This document shows positions 34,701 through 45,760 of a stretch of DNA of 64,000 nucleotides, piece by piece. Every line of letters begins with the position of its first letter. Within the stretch, counting starts at the first letter, position 1. A program made the translations under genes and the position numbers. The DNA is taken from the NCBI GenBank assembly GCA_029851415.1, contig CM056742.1:56112454-56176453 (forward strand), given 5' to 3'. Source of the stretch: Eretmocerus hayati. Its lineage: Eukaryota; Arthropoda; Insecta; Hymenoptera; Aphelinidae. The notes below the pieces were generated by a model. That model made no database searches. It saw nothing but the letters and a program-made list of their open reading frames with translations, and was not told the origin of the DNA.

Positions 34701-37101
34701 CTCTGTAGACGAATCTGAAACCTGGACAAAGAGGTCTGTTTTGTCAAGAATAGCTAGCGTTTTTGATCCTCTAGGCTGGCTCTCGCCTATGATCATAACT
34801 TCAAAGATTTTTATGCAAAAACTCTGGATCACTGGGTACGATTGGGATCAAGAATTATCTGAAGATGATGCTGCCGAGTGGTCACGTTGGTATACTCATC
34901 TAGCTGAAATGTCAAATCTGAAAATTCCTCGATGGATGAACTATCCAGGCGACCATTGTACGTATGAGTTGCAGGGTTTTGCTGACGCTTCAAAATCCGC
35001 TATCTGTGCTGTTGTTTATCCAAGAGTAGTCTCAGACTCCACTATTAACGTACACTTGCTTCAAGCGAAAACGCGCGTAGCACCTATTAAAACTGTTACA
35101 ATTCCCAAGCTAGAGCTCTGTGCAGCTGTTCTGCTTGCTGAGCTACTCAACAAGATTCAATCTTCTGTGAAATATCCAAATCTGCAAATCCATGCTTGAA
35201 CAGATGCTATGGATGTATTACATTGGCTGAACGATCAACCATCTCGTTGGCCTACATTTGTAGCCAACCGATGCGCAAAAATCAAGGAACTCTTACCAGG
35301 CATTCGCTGGGAACATGTTCGAACTCATGATAACCCTGCCGACATTGGCAGTAGAGGTCGATTCCCAGAACAAATGTCTGATCTGAAGTTATGGTGGGAT
35401 GGACCTCAATGGCTTATCATGCCTCAGGCTCAGTGGCCTGAATTCAAAACCATCCCATTGAAAGCTGCAATGCCTGTTGACGTCAAAATGTCTACAATTC
35501 CTGTTGTAAATACTGTAAATATTCCATTTCTTGACTCTAGTGTGCTGTACCCAGTGTCACATCTATTGGAAGAGATGTCTTCATTCTCAAAACTCATAAA
35601 TACAACAGCTTTTGTATTCAGATTCCTTTCCGTGCTGAATCCCAATTTATTCAAACTTTCTGGAAATTCCCAGTTGATACAAAATCAGCCTTGGGCTCAA
35701 GTGCCTGTAGGTGATAAGCACCTACTCTATGAGGAGAAAGATTGCGCTAAACTAGCTTGGGTTGGTCATGTTCAGAGTGCCTTTTACACACCTGAACAGC
35801 GACTCATTGCTGGTGGCGGCTTTCTTCCCAAAAATCACGAGTTGCACAAGCTCACCCCTGTCATTATTGAGGGAATACTGAGGGTTGGGGGAAGGTTCCA
35901 AAATTCAGCCCTCTCTTACAAGCAAAAGCACCCCATAATACTCCCTTACAAACACCCTCTCACCGAACTGATCATAAGGCGTTATCATGCCTTGACATTG
36001 CACGGCGGTACCCAAGTCACTCTTGCCACCCTTCGGCAAGAATTCTGGATTATCAAGGGTCGCCAGACTGTCAAAAACGTGATACACCAGTGCAATGTTT
36101 GCATACGATATCGCGGAACTGCTTCTTATCAGCTCATGGGTCAACTCCCAGTGAGTAGAGTGCAAATTTCTCGCCCATTTTCCAAGGTCGGTGTGGATTA
36201 TGCTGGTCCTCTGTTGCTCCGCACCTCACCTGGTCGAGGGCACAAATCCTATAAGGGCTATATTGTGATATTTATATGTATGGTCACCCGGGCTATGCAT
36301 CTCGAAGGCGTGTCAGACTACACTTCAGAAGCATTTATGGCTGCATTCTGCCGAATGACTTCTCGACGTGGACACTGCTCTGACGTTTATTGTGACCAAG
36401 GGTCCAATTTGAAAGGTGCAGCAAATGAATTGAAAGAACTGTTTTCGAAAACATCGGAAAAGGTCAATGAGATTGCTGGCTCATTGTCTGAACTATCGAC
36501 TAACTGGCACTTCAATCCTCCATCTGCTCCGCATTTTGGTGGGATTTGGGAAGCAGCCGTAAAATCTATGAAGTATCACTTATATCGAGTGATCGGGGAA
36601 AACAAGTTGACATTTGAAGAGCTCAGTACCCTTCTATGTCAAATTGAGGCTATTCTAAACTCACGCCCCCTCACGCCTCTCACCGATGATCCTGAGGATG
36701 CCATGCCCCTTACACCTGCGCATTTTCTCATCCAGACTGGTTCATTTTTGATTCCCGAACCTGACCTGACAGATAAGAAAATCCCTCTACTCCAACTTTG
36801 GCGACTAGTCCAGCAGATGCAGCAGAATTTCTGGTTGCGATGGTCCAGGGAATACTTGCAAACGCTCCTGAAACGACACAAGTGGGCGGCTGGCGCTCAA
36901 GATCTGCACTTGGGCGATATTGTACTCATCAAGGACGAGCGTACGCCCCCAGCTCGCTGGCCACTAGCCCGCATACTCCAAGTGCACCCTGGCAAGGATG
37001 GACGCATTCGCGTTGTCACTCTTCGCACCACCACCAACCAGCTCCAGAGACCGATTCACAAGCTTGTGAAGCTGTTCAGTGAAAGTGATCCAGTGCAGTG
37101 A
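31726..37101 (+). CDS. BEL/Pao Gag-Pol polyprotein, one premature stop
   Basis: The first ATG in frame is at 31726, and the frame runs to 37101 with one TGA at 35197-35199 (a Trp codon in relatives, just before TDAMDVLHWL in RNase H). Domains in order: a Gag domain of the DUF1759 type (FDGTWSNWHKFRDLF); zinc knuckles (CSLCDQDHYISNC and CFNCLGSHLYENC); an A17-type aspartic protease around ALIDQCAQTSF; reverse transcriptase with FTADIEKMFRQI and YMDD at about 34429; RNase H (GFADASKSAICAVVYP); and integrase with an H2C2 zinc region and the D-D-E residues in VGVDYAGP, CDQGSN and GIWEAAV. The frame is about 1,790 codons, full size for the family. In the protease the residue after the catalytic Asp pair is Cys where Gly is usual, which may matter. 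Apart from the stop I see no frameshift. Confidence 0.93.
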
Positions 37102-37354
37102 ATCAAAATGAGACTTTAAGGCAGCACCTTCTGTGTTTTATATGACTCAAGTAGTTCCATCCAAATCAGTTTGTATTCTAGATCATTGATTTTTGATCGC
37201 CCAATTCTTTGTGATTTATCTGATTTCAATGAGGAGAGATTTTTTCATTTGTTTCAGCCTATGATCTTTAATCTGAGTTTGATTAACAAAAAGAGCTTTT
37301 TGTTGGTTTCTTGTTCATTATGAATCTCGATTAATTGTCGTTTTTCTGCTTCGC

Positions 37355-37373
37355 AAAAAAAAGGTGGGCGGAA
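37355..37373 (+). promoter_or_regulatory. BEL polypurine tract
   Basis: A purine-rich run, aaaaaaaaggtgggcggaa, lies directly before the 3' LTR and would prime plus-strand synthesis. Confidence 0.7.
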
Positions 37374-37748
37374 TGTTCCGATTCATAATTCTATCATTAT
37401 ATTTATATATATCTATGGTTCTGATTATTGAAAATTATGATAATTCTAAGTGTGCGCTCGGCGAATGTTTGCTTGAATATAATCATTCATGATCTGTGTA
37501 AATTCAGTTGATACGGCCCTGAGTGGCGCGTCGCGTTTCGAGTGTTCCGCTGCAAGAATTAGGAGCCTTGCACGCACTTCCTTCTTCTTCGTTTTACCGT
37601 CGCAGCACACACACGCGCTTTTGTAGGGCTCGCGCAATGAGCCCAGTTTTGATTTAAATGATTAAAGTCTTGTCGAGCATAACCCTCTGTATTTGTGAGT
37701 GTTTATTTCTCCACCCCATCGCATCCATCAGCTCCTCATGAGCGAACA
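37374..37748 (+). repeat. BEL 3' LTR
   Basis: Same 375-bp length and ends as the 5' LTR. Followed by the GGGGG target duplication and then by the rest of the foldback arm. Confidence 0.95.
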
Positions 37749-38027
37749 GGGGGCCCTAGGGCCCGTGGAGGGCTCCGGAAAAAATCCAAAAATTTTTTTA
37801 TGTACTTTCTAAACATAGTATCAATGGAAAAAAATTTTTTGGGATTTTTCCCAGACCCCCCCTGGTGACGCCTCTGGCCGAAGTGCTCCGAAATGACTCA
37901 TACGTATATATGAGCAACGGCGCAACGCTTATACTAATGAGTAGGGTACTTTTTCGATCTTTAAGGACTGGGTTTAGAAACTCTTGAAAAATCAGAAGTT
38001 TCCATAAAAGAGAATTGTTTATTCTCG

Positions 38028-38064
38028 ACGTTTCGTCTACCAAGGTTTGTAGACCTCTTCAGGA
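38028..38064 (-). ncRNA. Candidate hammerhead ribozyme core
   Basis: On the minus strand: CTGAAGAG, then a helix GTCTAC...GTAGAC, then GAAAC. This fits the conserved hammerhead core CUGANGA - stem II - GAAA. Hammerhead motifs in pseudo-LTRs are known for Penelope-like elements. Stems I and III were not verified. The right pseudo-LTR lacks the CTGAAGAG part, so the core is complete only at this end. Confidence 0.55.
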
Positions 38065-38359
38065 GTGGATTTCTACAACAAATATTGCACAACGTAAATT
38101 CACAGTCAAAAACACTGAACATACCATAAATTTCACAACAAATCACTAGCAGATCGAATTATTGCTTACATTTTAAAGAAATCTTTTACATATAAACAAA
38201 GGTTCGAGGACAGACGAGCTCAATGATGAGCAACGTCTGTCTCTTGTCAATACGAGTGTAGAACTGGCTAGGTTGAGTAGGAACAGCTGATCCATTACAT
38301 ATCAAGTTAACAGAGCTACTTATTCAATATATGTGTATATGTATATATGTCTGTGATAT

Positions 38360-40796
38360 TTAGTTCAACAATGGAATATATATTCTACTGAGCTTTTGGA
38401 CATCTTCTTTTTTATTAATACAGGTTTTATTACGATTTATATGGATCATCTCAGAAATTAGACGTTTTCTATAGCTAGGCTCAAGATCACAGATTTGGGT
38501 ATTGTCCCAATCAAATTCATGATTGTACTTTTGTTTATGAAGCGAAACAACCGATTTTTTATCCTTATCAACCATATGGTCATGTATACGAACAGATAAG
38601 GCTCTTTTTGTTTCCCCCACGTACGTTGCTGGGCAATCACGACATTCAAACTTATATACCACACCGGTGTTTTCCATTTTTTCCAAGCAATCCTTACCTA
38701 ACCTGATAAAATTGTTCAGAGATTTTGAGACTTTAGGAAGTGTCTGAATAGAATGTTTTTTGAACAAAGCAGCACACCTTTCAAAATAATCTCTGTGGTA
38801 AGGAATACACACTTTTGGTTTTTTCTCATGAACATAATTGGGAACATTGGGGTGTGTATGATAGTAAATCCGCTGTTTTATACATCTTTCTACCAATTCC
38901 TGAGGATATCCATTATCAAAGAGGAGTTTTTTGACTATTTTAACATTTTTGTTATGAAACTTCTTATGAGAAAGTAATAATGCACGATCAATTACATTGA
39001 AAATTATATTTTTCTTTAGTTTTAGAGTATGGTTTGACTGAAAACTGAGAATCCTCCCTGATGTGGTTGGTTTTTGGAACCAATTGGTTATGATTTTATT
39101 TCCCTCTCTGATGATGGAAATATCGAGGAAATTGATCGAGCCGTTTTTTCCATCTCATGAGTAAACTGTAAATGTGGATCAAAACTGTTGAAAGTATCTA
39201 TGACAATGTTTACATGATTTTTGTGGACGCAAAGTACGGTATCATCTACATATCTGAAGTAAAACAAAGGAGTACATTGATGTTTATTTTTTCAATTCTT
39301 CGAGACAGAAGGTTTCCAGATCTTCCATCACCATATCTGCGAAGATCGGAGAGATCGGTGAGCCCATTGGGCTACCAGAAAGTTGTTGGTAATACTTTCC
39401 ATCAAACTGGAAAAAGGTGTTCTCAAATAAAAACTTCACACATCTCCTTATCTCGTCAAACGGGATGCGCGATTTGTTATGAATTTCTGAAAATCTCCTG
39501 TCTAAACTGAGCAGAACTAAATATAAAAGTATGTTGGTGAATAGGGATATCACATCCAGTGAGAGTAAGATATAATCATCAGGAATCTCAGTGCCATCCA
39601 ATTTCTCTTTCAATTCGAAACTATTATTTACATGAGAGACTGGTTTGTGGATAAGAGATTTCAATTCATTGTAAAGTACTGTAACTAAACTATGAGTTGG
39701 GCTGTTAATGCACGAGATGATCGGTCTAAGTGGTACGTTATCTTTATGAATTTTTGGTAACCCATATGCTCTTGCCAATGTGGTGTCTGTTTGGGTGATT
39801 GAATTTTTATGAACAATTTTGGGAAGGTACTTCTCTTCATTCCAGAATTTTAATATATCATGTACGTCTTTTTGAAGTTGTTTCAAAGGGTTGTTGGTTC
39901 TCTGTACATAAGTATTCTCATCCGATAGTAATTCGACCATTTTTTCTTTATAATCCTTTCGATCCAAACAGACAGTCACATTCCCTTTATCAGCACGAGT
40001 GAATAAAATATCGGGATTTGATTTGAGAAACGTTTGAGTGGTTTTTAACTTCTTATTGAAGACTTTTTTCCGGTATGGAAATATGTCGAGGCTTGTTTTT
40101 CTCAGTCTGGATAATGTAGGTAACTTTTTGACGTAAGAACTCTTTTTCTGATGGATCAAGATCTGTGTATTGGAGACTCTGTTCTAAATTTTTTATACTA
40201 TCAATAATATCACGTTTATCGAGAGGGTGTTTGACACTGAAATTTTGACCAAGAGAGATAACATCAATAACATCATCTGGAAGATCAATACCACTGAAAT
40301 TCTTTACCCATGTACTCTTATCTACGTGGTTCACCACACGTTTTGGGCAAATTTTATTGAACTTCCTCGTATGTGTCATGTTTGCTTTTTCTCGGAGTTT
40401 TTCAGATTTCCTCGCGGTTAAATTTCGAAACCTTTCGAGAGTATTTTTATCCAAATTGGATCTTTCTAAGACTGATAGACATATTGATAACTTACTATGG
40501 ACGCTGTGGATAACATTGTTGATATCTCTTATTTCATTGTTTAAAAGCCTCTTGCAGTACTCGGAGTTTTGACGAGCAGAATAATCACGACAAGATTTAC
40601 TATAGAATTGTATGTGGTTCAAGTGCTTGTTGATGTTGTCAATGTGTGGTGGTAAGCGATCGTTGCTTCGGCAGCGTAGTAGGAAGACACATTGAGATGA
40701 TAATTCGGCCAGACGATGATGTAACTTAGTATAATCCTTCATCACTTTTTTCGTGGTTTGATCATATTCAGAAGAAATTTGTTGAAAGAAACCCAT
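38360..40796 (-). pseudogene. Penelope reverse transcriptase and GIY-YIG endonuclease, frameshifted
   Basis: The N-terminal part (40053-40796) is a basic helical region. Reverse transcriptase motifs follow in 39284-40159 (ADKGNVTVCLDRKDY, YGLPKIHKDNVPLRPI, SLDVISLFTNI, SGSPMGSPISPIFAD) and continue in another frame with the catalytic FRYVDD near 39230. The C-terminal frame (38360 to about 39150) ends with the GIY-YIG nuclease signature GVVYKFECRDCPATYVGETK. The frame changes near 40150, near 39285 and near 39155. In intact relatives the protein nicks DNA and copies the element RNA at that site. Confidence 0.9.
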
Positions 40797-41030
40797 TGTT
40801 GTTAATGATGGAATAAGGTCTGTCTTCGATCCTAGACCAATTTCAAATAACGATGTTGATAGTTTTGTTCGTCCTTGAGAATTACGATGAGTAGGGTACT
40901 TTTTCGATCTTTAAGGACTGGGTTTAGAAACTCTTGAAAAATCAGAAGTTTCCATAAAAGAGAATTGTTTATTCTCGACGTTTCGTTAGTATAAGCGTCG
41001 AGAATTGTTTATTCTCGACGCTTATACTAA

Positions 41031-41245
41031 TATTTTCTATGTATATAGCTATAGTGACTCAGTACACTTCAATTATAACGATAGCGACTGTCCAAGTATG
41101 CCTATTATGACTATACTTCTAACCATCCTCGCTGGCCCCGAGGAAAAGTGCTGGTCATCAGATCAGACGATTCGATCGTTCGTGAGTTTGTGCCCGTGTC
41201 TCGGCCGGACCTTCTTCCCCGAGGTTATTTTTGTTTTTCTTTGGT
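41031..41245 (+). repeat. tRNA-headed module D
   Basis: Its start (gagcaacggcgcaacgctt, 37911-37930) lies on the far side of the Penelope insertion; the rest resumes at 41031. It contains gactcagtacacttcaa, then gaggaaaagtgctggtcatc and a B-box-like gtttgtgccc, matching module C in inverted order. It forms the right outer end of the large inverted structure. Confidence 0.55.
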
Positions 41246-41949
41246 CCGCCCATATTAATAAACCTTTTGTCCGTGCAACTGATTTTTTCAGTTGCGATCT
41301 GGACACCAACTTTGAGAAAACTATATCGAACCGAGTCGGTTCTTTTAGGCTGGGGCGTCCACTCGCTCGTCTGCGAGTGGCAAAAATATCACCGGGACAC
41401 AAAAAAAAAAGTATCTGTACTTTTGACCAGACCTACTTTTCTTCATGTATTTTGGCACGCTGAATCCAAATCCGAGGTCGGTTTGGCCCGGCTACTTCTT
41501 GTTTTCGAGGAAATCGTGAGAATTAGGTGGAAATCGTGGGAATAGTGTGAAACAGCATTACATTTTTGATGAATATCCGTGAATCTACATATTTTGAGCT
41601 GAAAATCTGTATTAGAGGGTTTTTGGGGCCGCTGAATACGAATACGGTGTCAGAATACCGATTTTCTCAAATCCAAGATGGCGGTCGGAAAATGGCGGAA
41701 TGGAAATCTCCGACAACTGCTCAGTTTAACTCCAAAGACTCTTCTCGGGAGTTCATGGTCGTGTTGAGAGATTTTCGGGGTCACTGAACATAAATACAGA
41801 GTCAGAATACTGATTTTCTCAGATCCAAGATGACGGCTTCAAAATGGCGGAATGGAAATTTCCAAAAACTGCTCAGTATATCTTCATGGGTCTCTTCTTG
41901 GGGGTTTTTGGGGTCACTGATCACGAATATGATATCAAAATGATGATTC

Positions 41950-42425
41950 CTCGGAATCCAGGATAGCGGAGGAGGATCTGGCCCAAATCCTAAGGAGGCA
42001 ACGGACCCTTAAGCTCCCAAATCCTCGGATCCGGTCACCCTCGAGTTCAGTCTTTTGGTAAAGAGAAGCGAGAGGAGAATCTTGCCCAAATCCTAGGAAG
42101 GCAACCAACCCCCAAGCCCCCAAATCCTCGGACCCGGTCACCCTCGAGTTCAGTCCCTCGGTGAAGAGAAGCGAGAGGAGGATCTTGCCCAAATCCTAGG
42201 GAGGCAACCAACCCCCAAGCCCCCAAATCCTCGGACCCGGTCACCCTCGCGTTCAGTCTTTTGGCAAAAAGAAGCGAGAGGAGAATCTTGCTCAAATCCT
42301 AGGAAGGCAACCAACCCCCAAGCCCCCAAATCCTCGGACCCGGTCACCCTCGAGTTCAGTCCCTTGGTGAAGAGAAGCGAGAGGAGGATCTTGCCCAAAT
42401 CCTAGAAAGGCAACAAATTTCCAAG
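41950..42425 (-). repeat. 103-bp minisatellite in the left TIR
   Basis: Units of about 103 bp with the landmark aaatcctcggacccggtcac at about 42126, 42229 and 42332, and a variant at about 42025. The same array occurs inverted in the right arm (45310-45760). Frames of 82-86 codons through the arrays are artefacts of the repeat. Confidence 0.9.
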
Positions 42426-42779
42426 CTCCTAAACCCACAAACCTACTCCGTCTTGAGCTGAATGAGAATCTCCGACAACTGCTCAGTTTAACTCCAAAGA
42501 CTCTTCTCGGGGGTTTTTGGGGTCGCTGATCACGGATATGATGTCAGAATTATGATTCTGTCGAATCCAGAATGGCGGATCCAGAATGGCGGAACGAAAT
42601 CTCCCGAAAACTCTTCAATTCAGCGCAAAACACTCTTTTCGTAGGTTTTCAGGATCCCTGATCACGAAAACGGGTCCAAAATCCCAGTTCCCTAAATCCA
42701 AGATCTTTCCATTTTCACGTTCTTCTCCTTTTGTACCGAACTCTCTGATCTTCAAATGATCTGTGTAGTGGATTCCTTC

Positions 42780-44617
42780 GATCTGGTTCCTTGGTGTGGG
42801 CCCCTCTCTCTTTTCAACATCCAACAGAAGTCTGCCATCATATTAACATCCCACTTCCCTTGATACCGTCGCTCCATTTCACCAATGTATTGATGAGACC
42901 GTTCCCCTGTTCCTCGCTGTAGTCTCCAAGATTTTCGGGAAAGTAGTCAAGATGCGAGTCTATGAAGTGTACCTTCAACTCATCAAGCATCCCAATGTTT
43001 TGGAATCCCTTACCAAATTTTGAACCAACTCTCGGTACTCGGGACTCTTTTCGTTCCCCAGGAAATTCTGAGAGACACTCTCAAAACTCATCCATGCTGC
43101 TTTCTCTCTGTTGTTCATCTGCTGGGTGAAGTTCTCATCTTGAAAGAGCTCACGGATTTGGGGACCGTTGAAACACCTGCTTTCAATTTTGCGTCACTGA
43201 TAGCGGGGAACTTCAGTCCCAGATACTCGAAACATTTCCCCTCCCTATCCGAAGGTTTCACGAATTGTTCCATGAGCCCAAGTATGATATGGAGCGGTGG
43301 CAGCAGAATTTTCGAAGGATCGATCAAAGGTTCACGGATGATGTTTTCTGATCCTGGCTGAAACTTATCTCTCTTGGGCCAGTCTTTCTTGACATAGTGA
43401 TTGGCTCTGTCTCTACTGTCCCACAAACATAGGAAGCAGGGTTTTTTTGTGAATCCTGATTGTTGGCCGAGAATCATAGTCACAATTTCCAAATCCCGAC
43501 AAACCTGCCATCGATGCTCGGAGTATTTTATTCTGTCCAATACTATCTGTAGATTTTAGTAAGTTTCCTTGAGTTTCGTTGAGTGTGCTATTGGCAAAGG
43601 TGCCTATACGCTCCCATTATGGAGCAAAACAGCTTTGAGACTCCGTATCGATGAGTCTATGAACAGCCTCCACTCCTCATCTTTATAAATACCAGGTTTC
43701 AATTCATTAACTAACCCATTAACGTTACAACAATAAACCAATGAATTCTCTGTATCTTTGGTGAAAAATTTCCGAAAATCTTTCTCCCTGTTACGGTAAA
43801 AACTCACTTTTGTTCCCTTTGTCAACAAATTCTTCTTCTTCAATAAGGATGCGAAATATTCAGCTCCATCTTTGGGTAAGCCCAGTTTTCGTACTACATC
43901 ATTCAACTCTTCTTGATCGAATAGTTCAGGAGCTTTTCCCTCACTAGCCGGCAGGTATTCCTCGTCATCGTCATCACTCACGTCCTCCTCGAAGAACTCA
44001 TCAACTTCCATCTCTTGCGTTTCGGTGAGATCCAAAGTGGCGATTACAACTTCTTCGGCCATTTTTCTCTCTACGGAGTTCATCTCGACTGGCCTGACGA
44101 CTGAAGAAACATTCGCATAAGAAATTTGATCTTTCGTATTCGATCGGAAACGTCGAATTTCTGTCATACAGAAGTAGCAATCTTCTGGGCCTGAAGGTAT
44201 GGACCAAATCATTGGTTTTGTGAACTTTACTTTCTCCGGTTTTCTATCTTTCTCCCACCGCGTCAGCATTGTATAGCATGAACCACAAATTTTATGAGGC
44301 ATGGAGTTATGATCCTGAAGAGTGCTGTCTGAACCAAAACACTGAGTGTACAGGGATTTTAGCCGGGTCGAGAAAGTTCTTCGACTCTGTGAAGTTTCAA
44401 ATTCACCACAGATAAAACAGAATGAGTCGCGACTCTTATCACACTCATGCGAGCCTTTTCTTGTAGCATTATACTCTGCAGAGGCCAAGCCACCCACCAA
44501 TGTAGAGCTGCGGTCACTTATTGACGACGACTGCGGGCCCGCTTGCTCACCCTGACCAGCCGCCGATACTGGGCTTCCTACACCCTGCATCGTAAAACAC
44601 TGATTCGTGCCGGCCAT
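42780..44617 (-). pseudogene. Decayed protein of an uncharacterised arthropod transposon family
   Basis: Minus strand. The first plausible ATG is at 44617. The N-terminal half has Cys pairs (CFICGEF, then KICGSCYTML) that may bind zinc, then an acidic stretch (EFFEEDVSDDDDEEYL). The C-terminal half contains KPGIYKDEEWRLFIDSS, the block CRDLEIVTMILGQQSG, then PCFLCLWDSR (a C-x2-C), and much further on a SEEQG block near 42885. I remember this protein as widespread and repetitive in arthropods but without an agreed function. The spaced D, C-x2-C and E residues would suit an RNase H-like DDE transposase. It is broken by stops at 43604 and near 43560, a frameshift near 43165, and two more downstream. 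Confidence 0.65.
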
Positions 44618-44719
44618 GACGGCAATAGCGCCTTCACCCAGGGACTTGGCCAGACGGAGCTGTTGTCCACCGTCACCACGAGGAGGTGCCCTGGTTACAG
44701 GCACTCATCAGTGGTTCGA

Positions 44720-45300
44720 CTTATGGGCCTTGACCTAATAGGTCGATTTTCCGCTGTCACTCCGAAGGAGTCCCCAGGTTACAGGCATAAATCAGTGCTT
44801 TACGATTCACAGGAGTATATCTCAGATATTGCTGGGAGGGAATCTAGTTCGGAAGCTTCCACTTTAGTAAGGGTAGGAGAACAACTTCGTAGCCCGAGAA
44901 CCCTCTCCTGTATACTTGAGATTCATACTTCACTTGTGGGAGGCGCCCGACGCCACCTGGTGGTAGCGCTGCAAACTAAGGCGGCTCATGGCGGGGAGAG
45001 GGTAGTTTGGAGCAGGAGTCGGACTTTCGCAGTAATGGAACTTCATTTAAGATTAGCCCTACGCTGGCTGGCCGGAAGAGTGACGAGCTCCGAGCCATCG
45101 TGTGGCTGGACGTCGAGCGAAGACTGGCCGTCTAGCGCCCGTTGCGTATCGACGGAGGGCTCAGCTTGAGACGGAAAGGGCTAGTGAGTTTGTAAGCTTG
45201 GGGCTTTGTTGATCAAGTTATGGGTTTGAAAATGTCACTTCTAGAGACCAGAGAGTCAGCTCACGACGGAGTAGGTTTGTGGGTTTAGGAGCTTGGGAAT
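44720..45300. other. Interior of the 5-kb element, no gene
   Basis: GC-richer stretch between the decayed gene and the right arm. A short partial duplication (ggttacaggca at about 44693 and 44776) is present. The plus-strand frame at 44543-45169 overlaps the decayed gene and has no recognised motif. Confidence 0.4.
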
Positions 45301-45309
45301 TTGTTGCCT

Positions 45310-45760
45310 ACCTAGAATTTGGGTAAGATCCTCCTCTCGCTTCTCTTCACCAAAAGACTGAACTCGGGGGTGATCGGGTCCGAGGATTCAGGGGCTTGGG
45401 GGTTGGTTGCCTTCATAGGATTGGGCGAGATCCTCCTCTCGCTTATCTTTACCAAAAGACTGAACTCGAGGGTGACCGGGTCCGAGGATTTAGGAGCTTG
45501 GGGGTTGGTTGCCTTCCTAGGATTTGAGCAAGATTCTCTTCTCGCTTCTCTTTACCAAGGGACTGAACTCGAGGGTGACCGGGTCCGAGGATTTGGGGGC
45601 TTGGGGGTTGGTTGCCTTCCTAGGATTTGGGCAAGATTCTCCTCTCGCTTCTCTTTACCAAAAGACTGAACTCGAGGGTGACCGGATCCGAGGATTTGGG
45701 AGCTTAAGGGTCCGTTGCCTCCTTAGGATTTGGGCCAGATCCTCCTCCGCCATCCTGGAT
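45310..45760 (+). repeat. 103-bp minisatellite in the right TIR
   Basis: Inverted copy of the left array: gtgaccgggtccgaggattt at about 45472 and 45575, with variants at about 45370 and 45678. Unit order mirrors the left arm. Confidence 0.9.

Larger units (their letters stand above)
30364..37748 (+). mobile_element. BEL/Pao LTR retrotransposon, almost intact
   Basis: Two 375-bp LTRs flank a leader, one long gag-pol frame and a polypurine tract. GGGGG is duplicated at 30359-30363 and 37749-37753, the 5-bp duplication usual for BEL/Pao. I count only about three differences between the LTRs (about 99% identity), so the insertion is young. It sits in the right arm of an older foldback element. 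A single TGA interrupts the coding frame at 35197-35199. The leader between primer site and first ATG is long, about 970 bp. Confidence 0.95.
28461..37901. mobile_element. Large foldback element split by a BEL insertion
   Basis: The arms are 28461 to about 29460, and about 29540-30358 plus 37754-37901. Near the edges both arms read cagaggcgtcaccaggggg (left from 28486, right ending 37876 in complement). The centre is at about 29490, between two copies of tgaccccggaatc. Inner landmarks include aatcgacttctacaggtgg-like words on both sides. The right arm is cut at a GGGGG by the retrotransposon at 30364-37748. Without it the element would be about 2.1 kb. No transposase is encoded. Confidence 0.8.
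37938..41018 (-). mobile_element. Penelope-like element
   Basis: Minus-strand element with 99-bp direct repeats at both ends (37938-38036 and 40888-40986), identical as far as I read them; these are the pseudo-LTRs known from this class. It encodes a Penelope reverse transcriptase with a GIY-YIG endonuclease. A 12-bp target duplication, cgcttatactaa, lies at 37926-37937 and 41019-41030. The right (5') end carries an inverted copy of that duplication (40986-40997) forming a snap-back hairpin. It inserted into tRNA-headed module D. The coding region has several frameshifts, so the copy is inactive. Confidence 0.92.

Noticed and set aside
44543..45169. 208-codon plus-strand frame in the 5-kb element
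   Set aside because: Overlaps the recognisable minus-strand gene, crosses a partial duplication and has no motif.
41950..45760. 103-bp repeats considered as a CRISPR-like array
   Set aside because: Units are contiguous with no unique spacers, lie in a eukaryotic transposon's inverted arms, and have no cas genes nearby.
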